NCBI GenBank assembly: GCA_021648585.1
Contig: JAKISM010000009.1
Coordinates: forward strand, 1 to 30,242
From: Devosiaceae bacterium
GTDB lineage: Bacteria > Pseudomonadota > Alphaproteobacteria > Rhizobiales > Devosiaceae
Reading direction: 5' to 3'
Length of the DNA stretch: 30,242 nucleotides
Of this stretch, positions 23,362-30,242 are shown piece by piece. The number at the start of each line of letters is the position of its first letter. The first letter of the stretch is position 1. The notes beneath the pieces are model-generated. The model searched no databases. It was not told where the DNA came from and was given only the letters and a program-made list of their open reading frames with translations. A program made the position numbers and the translations under genes.

Positions 23362-24745
23362 TATCAACAAAGTGCCCAGCAATGGCGGCAGCGGCGGCCA
23401 TTTGCGGTGAAACTAAGTGCGTTCGTCCCTTAAAGCCTTGACGACCTTCAAAATTACGATTGGAGGTTGAAGCACATCTTTCTTCTGGTTTTAGCTTATC
23501 AGCGTTCATCGCTAAGCACATAGAGCAACCCGGCTCACGCCATTCAAAACCAGCATCAAGGAAGATTTTATCTAAACCCTCTTTTTCGGCTTGCACTTTA
23601 ACTAGGCCAGATCCCGGAACAACCATAGCGCTAACGTTAGGGGCTATTTTTTGACCTTTAATCATAGCGCTAGCGGCACGAAAATCTTCAATGCGCCCAT
23701 TGGTGCAAGAACCAATAAATACCCTATCAATTTTTATATCAGTAATTTTAGTGCCAGCCTTTAGCCCCATATATTCAAGCGCTCTAATTTTTGAGGCTCT
23801 CTTATTTTCATCTTCTATAAGGTTTGGATCTGGCACAATGCCCTCGATTGAAACCACATCTTCAGGTGATGTGCCCCAAGTTACAATAGGTGTAAGATTG
23901 CTAGCATCAATCACTAGTTTTTTATCAAAATGCGCACCCTCATCGCTATAAAGCTTTTTCCATTGCTCAACAGCTTTTTCATAATCTTTTCCCTTTGGCG
24001 AAAGCGGGCGACCTTTTACATAGGCGAAAGTTTTCTCATCGGGTGCTATAAGACCAGCTCGTGCGCCGCCCTCAATAGTCATATTACAAACGCTCATGCG
24101 CCCTTCCATTGAAAGCGCTTCTATTGCCTCGCCAGCAAATTCAATTACATAACCAGTGCCGCCAGCCGTGCCAATTTCACCAATAATTGCCATGATTAAA
24201 TCTTTAGCGGTTGCACCCTCTGGTAGCTCACCATTTACCTGCACCAACATATTTTTAGCTTTTTTCTGAATAAGCGTTTGTGTTGCTAAAACATGCTCAA
24301 CCTCTGATGTGCCAATACCATGCGCTAATGATCCAAAAGCCCCATGAGTTGATGTGTGGCTATCACCGCAAACAATGGTCATTCCTGGTAAGATAAAACC
24401 CTGCTCAGGGCCAATAATATGCACAACCCCTTGCCTTATATCCATCTCATCATAATATGGCACACCAAAATCGGCAGTGTTTTTAGCTAAAGTTTCAACT
24501 TGCAATCTGCTTTCAGGATCTTCAATGCCTTTTGAGCGATCAGTGGTTGGCACATTATGATCGACAACTGCTAATGTGCGTTTTGGGGAGCGCACCTCTC
24601 GATTGCTTAGGCGCAAACCTTCAAATGCTTGCGGTGATGTAACTTCATGCACCAAATGGCGATCAATATAAATTAGCGATGTGCCATCTTCATTATTTGT
24701 TACAAGATGATTATCCCAAATTTTATCGTAAAGAGTTTTTGCCAT
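23348..24745 (-). CDS. leuC: 3-isopropylmalate dehydratase large subunit
   Basis: A 465-residue aconitase-family enzyme of leucine synthesis that acts with LeuD (not in this window). The 4Fe-4S ligands are Cys347 in FIGSCTNGRIEDF and Cys407 and Cys410 in PGCSMCLAMN, at the same numbers as I recall for E. coli LeuC. CGDSHTSTHGAFGSLAHGIG at 126-145 and the NMTIEGGARAGLIAPDEKTF segment are typical. Length is normal. It is a stand-alone gene on the minus strand, followed at its 3' end by an overlapping small ORF. Confidence 0.97.
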   Translation of the reverse strand: MAKTLYDKIWDNHLVTNNEDGTSLIYIDRHLVHEVTSPQAFEGLRLSNREVRSPKRTLAVVDHNVPTTDRSKGIEDPESRLQVETLAKNTADFGVPYYDEMDIRQGVVHIIGPEQGFILPGMTIVCGDSHTSTHGAFGSLAHGIGTSEVEHVLATQTLIQKKAKNMLVQVNGELPEGATAKDLIMAIIGEIGTAGGTGYVIEFAGEAIEALSMEGRMSVCNMTIEGGARAGLIAPDEKTFAYVKGRPLSPKGKDYEKAVEQWKKLYSDEGAHFDKKLVIDASNLTPIVTWGTSPEDVVSIEGIVPDPNLIEDENKRASKIRALEYMGLKAGTKITDIKIDRVFIGSCTNGRIEDFRAASAMIKGQKIAPNVSAMVVPGSGLVKVQAEKEGLDKIFLDAGFEWREPGCSMCLAMNADKLKPEERCASTSNRNFEGRQGFKGRTHLVSPQMAAAAAIAGHFVDIREL

Positions 24746-24816
24746 TATATTATTGCCTAAATCAGATTAATTTATTGAGGTTTTAGTTTGTGAGAAGGCT
24801 TTTGGTCAAGTATATT

Positions 24817-26193
24817 CTATTTCTTAATGCTTTGTTTTAGTGAAATAGCTAGTTCCTTAAAATCAACTCCACCAAATCCCCAGATAGAAGTATTAAGCCC
24901 AATTTTTTTCTTAGCATATATGGCAATGGCGCTTTGCGCAATAATTCTGGCTATCATATTAACAATAGCTGCACCAATTATTCCATAAATTGGAATGACA
25001 ATTAGAAAAATAACAAAGCTAATGAGCATTGTTGAGCCAAAAATTGCTAAGAATGCTCGCTCATGTCCTGTCATCATCATAACAATTCGTGTTGGGCCAG
25101 TTGCCGCATCAACCAAAAGTCCAGCACTTAATAGCAATAGAATTATTTTCCCCTCTGCATAAGAAGCACCAAATAATGAGAGGATTAAATCTCCAAATAA
25201 TAGAAAAATTATAAAAATACCCAAAGAAAATATAAAGCCTGCCCAAGTGCAAAGAGAAGTAACTGCTTGTGCTTTTTCAATTTCACCAGAATGAAAATGC
25301 CTAGCAACCATTGGAGCGATAACCAGAACTATTGCATGCATAAATAGCGTCATTAGGCCAGCGGTGCGAAAGGCATTAAAATATAATCCTGCACTTTCCA
25401 TAGTTACAAATAGCCCAACTAACACAACATCAATATTTAATGCCGCCATTTCAATGAATGCAGCAGCCAAAAACCAAAGACTGATTTTCCCGTGGTTTTT
25501 TACATATGGCTTAAGGGAGGAAAGATGAATTTGTGTTTGATAATTAAAGTGATTAGCTATTAAAAATTGCGCAATCATTGCCAAAGATAATAAAAAAGCT
25601 GCTAATAATAGCGCTTGGCTACCATCAAGCTCAAAGCCATAAAAATAAAACACAACAACTATTATAGGTAAGCTAGCACGCCATAAAATATCTCGTGGGC
25701 TAAGAGCGCTTAAAACTGAGCCTTGTGCCCTTAGGGCAGACGAGCCATATTCGGCTATTGCTAATGGTAATATTAAAGAGCTTGCGGCTAAAATATAAGA
25801 CAATGATGATAGGCTTTGATTTGTTATGGAACTAAATATCAAAACCAACAAAATTAACAAAGCCGTTATTGCAATCCCAGCAATAATCACCAAAACCCAA
25901 CCAGCGCTAAGTGCTTCAAGGGCTTTTTTGCGTGATTTTTTTGCCATTTCTTCAGGCCAAAAGCGTAAAATCGCTGTTTCTTGTCCCATAGAAGCGGCGA
26001 TTGCCAATATTGTAGCTAGAGCAAAGCCAAACGCAAACTGTCCGTAATATTGTTCGCTCATGGTGCGTGAAAGCACAACAAACATCAAATATGTGAGGCC
26101 AGCGGTAGTAATTTTTATAGCTAAAGAGGCAAGAGATTTGGTGAAACCTTGCAACACTACTGATTTAATATCTGTTTTTTCGTTTTCTGACAT
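24817..26193 (-). CDS. Polysaccharide flippase-like protein (MOP/Wzx superfamily)
   Basis: A 458-residue protein with about 12-14 hydrophobic segments starting around residue 20. The N-terminal half has the pattern GLTYLMFVVLSRTMSEQYYG followed by QFAFGFALATILA and ...GQETAILRFWPEE, as in Wzx-type polysaccharide exporters. A C-terminal region IYGIIGAAIVNMIARIIAQS and a soluble tail (WGFGGVDFKELAISL) follow. Such flippases move lipid-linked oligosaccharides across the inner membrane. No glycosyltransferase cluster adjoins it, so it is an orphan; a functional link to the O-antigen-ligase-like gene at 3508-4746 is plausible but unproven. It lies 71 bp upstream of leuC's start on the same strand order (it is transcribed toward leuC). 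Confidence 0.82.
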   Translation of the reverse strand: MSENEKTDIKSVVLQGFTKSLASLAIKITTAGLTYLMFVVLSRTMSEQYYGQFAFGFALATILAIAASMGQETAILRFWPEEMAKKSRKKALEALSAGWVLVIIAGIAITALLILLVLIFSSITNQSLSSLSYILAASSLILPLAIAEYGSSALRAQGSVLSALSPRDILWRASLPIIVVVFYFYGFELDGSQALLLAAFLLSLAMIAQFLIANHFNYQTQIHLSSLKPYVKNHGKISLWFLAAAFIEMAALNIDVVLVGLFVTMESAGLYFNAFRTAGLMTLFMHAIVLVIAPMVARHFHSGEIEKAQAVTSLCTWAGFIFSLGIFIIFLLFGDLILSLFGASYAEGKIILLLLSAGLLVDAATGPTRIVMMMTGHERAFLAIFGSTMLISFVIFLIVIPIYGIIGAAIVNMIARIIAQSAIAIYAKKKIGLNTSIWGFGGVDFKELAISLKQSIKK

Positions 26194-26384
26194 ATGTTAT
26201 CATGCACAAAAAACCATTTTAATGGAGTTAATAACCTAGGCTTAATCCAAAGATTTATTATGATGATGAAGCTACTTACTCGACATTTAAGAAGAACATG
26301 AGCAAACTACATTATGAAAGTTTCAAATAGTGATTCTATTTATGTCACTTATGAAATTTAAGTGGGGCTTTAGGGGTAAATAAA

Positions 26385-29300
26385 ATGAGCAATGAAGGTA
26401 ATAAAGTTTTTTTAGCTTTAAGCGAGAGAGCAAAACATCTGGCAAAAAAAGAGCCAAATTTTGCTAATTTTTTAACTCATAGCATTGGATCGATTGACAA
26501 ACATGATCTATTAGGGCTTTCCCCTAAACATTTTGAAGAAATTTTACGCCATTCATATAAAAGATTGCAAACTCGTGAAGCTGGCAAACATTTAATAAAT
26601 ATTTGGCAACCAAAAGAGCAAAGCGAGGCATCAACTCCTTCGCAAGTCATTGATATTTTTGTTGATGATATGCCGTTTTTAGTTGATTCTGTGCTTGGCG
26701 CTATTCGAGCAATGGGCGGCAATATTAAATTAATCGGCCACCCTGTGCTTCCTTTGAAAATTGAGAATAAAAAACTTACAGTTCTATCTGCGCAAGAAAA
26801 GGATTGCACGCTTGAGAGTTTTTTACATATCCATATCGATCCTATTGGTGATGATGAAGCTATAGAGCAATTATTTGATGAGCTTGATAGGGTTTTGGTT
26901 GATGTGCGAAGAACCGTAAATGGCTGGCGTTCAATGCTTGAGCGCTTAGCAAAAGTTGTGAAAGATTATCGTGAACATTCACCAAATATTTCAGAAGCAG
27001 ATAGTGCAGAAACTACCCATTTCCTTGCATGGCTGGCAAATCATAATTTTACCTTTATGGGAATGCGTGAATATTCACTTGTTAATCAAGATGAGGATTT
27101 AAGTCTTGAAGCAATAAAAGATAGCGGCTTGGGCATATTAAAAGATGAGGACTATAAGTTTTTGCGCCATGGCGAAGAATTAGTTGAAGTAACCAAGCAA
27201 CATTTGGAATTTTTTAAGCGAGATGATTCATTAATGGTAACAAAGGCCAATATTCGCTCAAACGTGCATAGGCGCACATTTTTGGATCTTATTGCGGTAA
27301 AAACCTATGATGAAAGCGGAAATATAAAAGGCGAATTGCGCATGGTTGGTCTATTTACCTCCATGTCCCTTAATACCCCACATATTGAAGTTCCCTTCAT
27401 TAGACGTAAAATATCCGAAGTAATGAAACGCTCTGGTTATGCGCCAAAAAGCCATGCAGGAAAAGCATTAATGGCGGCTTTGGATAATTATCCACGTGAA
27501 GAAATTTTTCAAATTTCTGAAGGTCTATTATTAGAGTTTGCAAAAATTGTTTCAACTCTTCCCGATCGCCCGCAAATTCGTGTGTTACCAAGAATTGATC
27601 CATTTGATAATTATGTTTCAATAATGTTATATTTACCTCGTGATAGATATACATCAACCTTGCGTGAGCAAATTGCGCAATATTTAGCAAAAAAATATAA
27701 TGGTCATCTATCTGCCTATTATCCATATTTCCCTGAAGGGGAATTGGTTCGTGTGCATTTTATTATTGGTCGTCGTGAGGGCAAAACCCCAATAATTGAT
27801 CGTGAAATATTAGAGGCAGAAGTTAGCGATTTGACCAAGAATTTTGGTGATAGATTAATTGAGGCTGCTAGTAATCCTGCAGATATTGCTAATTATAAAG
27901 ATAGTTTTTCACCAGCCTATCAAACCAATAATTCGCACCTTGAAGCGCTAAAAGACATTGCTATATTAAAACAATTAGAACAAAGCGATCGCATTTCGGT
28001 TAGATTTATTGCGCAAGATATGCAGAACGATGAGACATCAGAGCAAGATATTCAATATAATTTACGACTTTATCATGTAGCAACGCCAATTCCGCTTAGC
28101 GATCGTGTGCCAATGCTTGAAAATTTCGGCTTTAGGGTAATTGATGAGCGCTCCTATGAGGTGCGCCCACAAGACGGGATAAAGCGTTTTATCCATGATA
28201 TGGTTATTGAAACTAATAATGAGCAAATAATTGACATAGAAAAAATAGCAAGCGTTTTAGAGAATGCGATAATTGGTGTTTGGGACGGTTTTGCTGAAAG
28301 TGACGGCTTTAACGAATTAAGCACTATTGCATTATTAAAATGGCAAGATGTAACAATTTTACGGGCAATGGGGCGTTACTTAAAGCAATTAGGCGTATCA
28401 TTTTCGCAAAAATATATGTGGAACACGCTTTGCATTCATTCTGATATAGCAAAAAAACTTATTGATCTATTTTACGCTTCTTATGATCCTAAATTTGAAA
28501 AAGATAGGGAAGCTGAAATTAGTCGCCTTAGCGAAGAAATATTATCACAATTAGCGCAAATTAGTTCAGCCGATGAAGATAGGATAATTCGTCATTTCTT
28601 AAATTTAATAGACGCTTCACTTAGAACTAACTTTTTTCAGCGCCAAGAGGATGGTGCACGCAAACCTGCTCTAGCGATGAAATATGATTGCCATAAGGTT
28701 GATGGAATGCCAGAGCCTCGCCTTTATCGTGAAATATTTGTCTATTCCCCAATCGTTGAAGGGATTCATATGCGGGGCGGAGAAATCTCTCGTGGAGGCT
28801 TACGCTGGTCAGATCGTCCCGAAGATTTTAGAACCGAAGTTTTGGGGCTTGTTAAAGCGCAAATGGTGAAAAATGCCGTTATTGTTCCTGTTGGCTCAAA
28901 GGGCGGATTTGTTCCCAAAACCATGCCAGCAAACCCTGATAGAGAGACTTTTATGTCTTTTGGCATAGCGGCATATAAGATTTTTATTGGCACTTTACTT
29001 GATGTAACCGATAATCTTGATGGTGATAAAGTAATAGTTGCGCCAAATGTTGTTTGTAAAGATGGTGCTGATCCATATTTAGTTGTGGCAGCCGATAAGG
29101 GCACTGCTAGCTTTTCTGATATTGCCAATGGCATTTCTGAACAACGTGGCTTTTGGCTTGGCGACGCTTTTGCTTCTGGTGGCTCAGTTGGTTATGATCA
29201 TAAAAAAATGGGCATAACGGCACGTGGTGGCTGGGAAGCGGTCAAGCGGCATTTTCGTGAAATGGATAGAGATATTCAAAGCGAGCCGTTTAGCGTTGTT

Positions 29301-30242
29301 GGAATTGGTGATATGTCGGGCGATGTGTTTGGCAATGGTATGTTGCTCTCAGAGCAAATAAAATTGCTTGGTGCTTTTGATCATAGAGATATTTTTATTG
29401 ACCCAAATCCTGATGTTGCAAGTTCTTTTGTTGAGCGCAAAAGATTATTTGAAATGGGTCGCTCTACTTGGCAAGATTATAATAAGGAATTGCTTTCAAA
29501 GGGCGGCGGGATTTATCCACGCTCCTCAAAAAGCATTGAATTATCTGATGAAGCAGTTTCAATGCTGGGCTTAGATAATAATAAGCTAACTCCAAATGAG
29601 CTTATGAACGCTATCCTAAAAGCAGAGGCTGATCTTTTATGGTTTGGCGGAATTGGCACTTATGTTCGCTCAAGTTCTGAAAGCGATGCAGACGCTGATG
29701 ATAGAGCAAATGATGATATTCGCATTAGTGGCAAACAGGTGCGAGCAAAGGTTATTGGCGAGGGTGCTAACCTTGGAATTACGCATCTTGGGCGCATAGA
29801 ATTTGCGCTAAATGGTGGGCGTATTAACACAGATGCAATAGATAATTCAGCTGGTGTGAACTCATCGGATCTTGAAGTTAATATCAAAATTGCGCTTGGA
29901 ACTTTAGTGCGTTCAGGAAAGCTAGATTTAGAAGCTCGCAATGAATTTTTAGCCACTATGACAGATGAGGTAGCTGAATTATGTTTGCGTAATAATTATT
30001 TGCAAACATTAGCATTATCTTTGATTGAGCGACGTGGCATGGAAACTTTTCCCGATCTCGTTTTATTCATGCATGATCTTGAACATAAAGGAGAGCTTGA
30101 TAGGTCTGTTGAGTTTTTACCAGATGAAGCGCAAATATCAGATCGTATAAATTCAGGGCAGCCATTTGTGCGACCAGAGCTTGCGGTGTTGCTTTCTTAT
30201 GCCAAAAACACGCTTTATAAGGAATTGTTAAATTCAAAAGTT
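26385..30242 (+). CDS. gdhB: NAD-specific glutamate dehydrogenase, large type (cut by window end)
   Basis: An uninterrupted 1,286-codon frame from the ATG at 26385 to the window edge. The family (about 1,570-1,600 residues, GdhB/Gdh2 type) oxidatively deaminates glutamate to 2-oxoglutarate. N-terminal ACT-like regulatory parts include IDIFVDDMPFLVDSVLGAIR and FLAWLANHNFTFMGMREY. The catalytic region shows RGGEISRGGLRWSDRPEDFR, then TEVLGLVKAQMVKNAVIVPV with GSKGGFVPK near residues 800-850. The Rossmann part includes VVGIGDMSGDVFGNGMLLS, and WFGGIGTYVRSS and AKVIGEGANLGITHLGR follow. The remaining few hundred residues are outside. The start follows AGGGGTAAATAAA (weak SD). It is monocistronic as far as seen. 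Confidence 0.95.
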   Translation, partial: MSNEGNKVFLALSERAKHLAKKEPNFANFLTHSIGSIDKHDLLGLSPKHFEEILRHSYKRLQTREAGKHLINIWQPKEQSEASTPSQVIDIFVDDMPFLVDSVLGAIRAMGGNIKLIGHPVLPLKIENKKLTVLSAQEKDCTLESFLHIHIDPIGDDEAIEQLFDELDRVLVDVRRTVNGWRSMLERLAKVVKDYREHSPNISEADSAETTHFLAWLANHNFTFMGMREYSLVNQDEDLSLEAIKDSGLGILKDEDYKFLRHGEELVEVTKQHLEFFKRDDSLMVTKANIRSNVHRRTFLDLIAVKTYDESGNIKGELRMVGLFTSMSLNTPHIEVPFIRRKISEVMKRSGYAPKSHAGKALMAALDNYPREEIFQISEGLLLEFAKIVSTLPDRPQIRVLPRIDPFDNYVSIMLYLPRDRYTSTLREQIAQYLAKKYNGHLSAYYPYFPEGELVRVHFIIGRREGKTPIIDREILEAEVSDLTKNFGDRLIEAASNPADIANYKDSFSPAYQTNNSHLEALKDIAILKQLEQSDRISVRFIAQDMQNDETSEQDIQYNLRLYHVATPIPLSDRVPMLENFGFRVIDERSYEVRPQDGIKRFIHDMVIETNNEQIIDIEKIASVLENAIIGVWDGFAESDGFNELSTIALLKWQDVTILRAMGRYLKQLGVSFSQKYMWNTLCIHSDIAKKLIDLFYASYDPKFEKDREAEISRLSEEILSQLAQISSADEDRIIRHFLNLIDASLRTNFFQRQEDGARKPALAMKYDCHKVDGMPEPRLYREIFVYSPIVEGIHMRGGEISRGGLRWSDRPEDFRTEVLGLVKAQMVKNAVIVPVGSKGGFVPKTMPANPDRETFMSFGIAAYKIFIGTLLDVTDNLDGDKVIVAPNVVCKDGADPYLVVAADKGTASFSDIANGISEQRGFWLGDAFASGGSVGYDHKKMGITARGGWEAVKRHFREMDRDIQSEPFSVVGIGDMSGDVFGNGMLLSEQIKLLGAFDHRDIFIDPNPDVASSFVERKRLFEMGRSTWQDYNKELLSKGGGIYPRSSKSIELSDEAVSMLGLDNNKLTPNELMNAILKAEADLLWFGGIGTYVRSSSESDADADDRANDDIRISGKQVRAKVIGEGANLGITHLGRIEFALNGGRINTDAIDNSAGVNSSDLEVNIKIALGTLVRSGKLDLEARNEFLATMTDEVAELCLRNNYLQTLALSLIERRGMETFPDLVLFMHDLEHKGELDRSVEFLPDEAQISDRINSGQPFVRPELAVLLSYAKNTLYKELLNSKV

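Noticed and set aside
26260..26370. Short leader peptides before the glutamate dehydrogenase gene
   Set aside because: Frames of 13 and 15 codons exist but show no runs of a regulatory amino acid and no terminator/antiterminator structure.

Overview
The window looks like an AT-rich alphaproteobacterial chromosome, most likely a low-GC member of the Hyphomicrobiales (Rhizobiales). The reasons are: DUF6101, DUF4170, DUF2093 and DUF4893 genes; a ubiA / DUF6101 / rsmE / gshA cluster; a hisB-DUF2628-hisH-hisA-hisF-hisE-coaA run divergent from hslVU; a pyrimidine-5'-nucleotidase-type HAD gene beside argB; a plant/alphaproteobacterial-type glutamate-cysteine ligase; and a giant NAD-glutamate dehydrogenase. 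Genus cannot be fixed from the sequence alone. Nearly all genes are intact and tightly packed, so this is mostly core chromosome with a few accessory scars.

Layout. 1-531: start of purD (minus). 532-724: palindromic intergenic repeat. 725-3515: plus-strand run xseA, DUF2093, LpxB-related glycosyltransferase. 3508-5813: minus-strand overlapping run cysQ-like phosphatase, DUF4170, O-antigen-ligase-like membrane protein. 6103-9781: DUF6101, ubiA, rsmE, gshA. 9782-11863: accessory patch with an inverted repeat element, a DUF5680 gene, a truncated RelE toxin gene and about 1 kb of GC-richer unrecognised debris ending at a tRNA-Arg(CCG) gene. 12025-15289 (minus): a secreted protein of unknown function with its own terminator, a HAD hydrolase whose N-terminus runs through a GC-rich repeat, four copies of that repeat, and argB. 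15396-16115: class I glutamine amidotransferase. 16122-20517 (minus): coaA and the histidine cluster. 20659-22561: hslV-hslU. 22570-26193: DUF4893 lipoprotein-like/exported protein, a candidate 33-codon small gene with a 25-bp palindrome upstream, leuC, and a polysaccharide flippase. 26385 to the end: NAD-glutamate dehydrogenase, cut by the window edge.

How they work together. The his genes make the imidazole-glycerol-phosphate branch of histidine synthesis; argB and leuC belong to arginine and leucine synthesis; gshA starts glutathione synthesis; ubiA starts ubiquinone ring prenylation; hslVU is a cytosolic ATP-dependent protease. Three envelope-type genes (LpxB-related glycosyltransferase, O-antigen-ligase-like protein, flippase) suggest a surface or lipid-linked glycan function. 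The first two sit between DUF2093 and DUF4170, where, from memory, many rhizobia carry Kdo-transferase and lpxK genes. I see no complete defence, CRISPR, prophage or biosynthetic cluster. The most interesting points are this altered envelope locus, the repeat-derived HAD start, the tRNA-associated debris, and the small gene with its palindrome.
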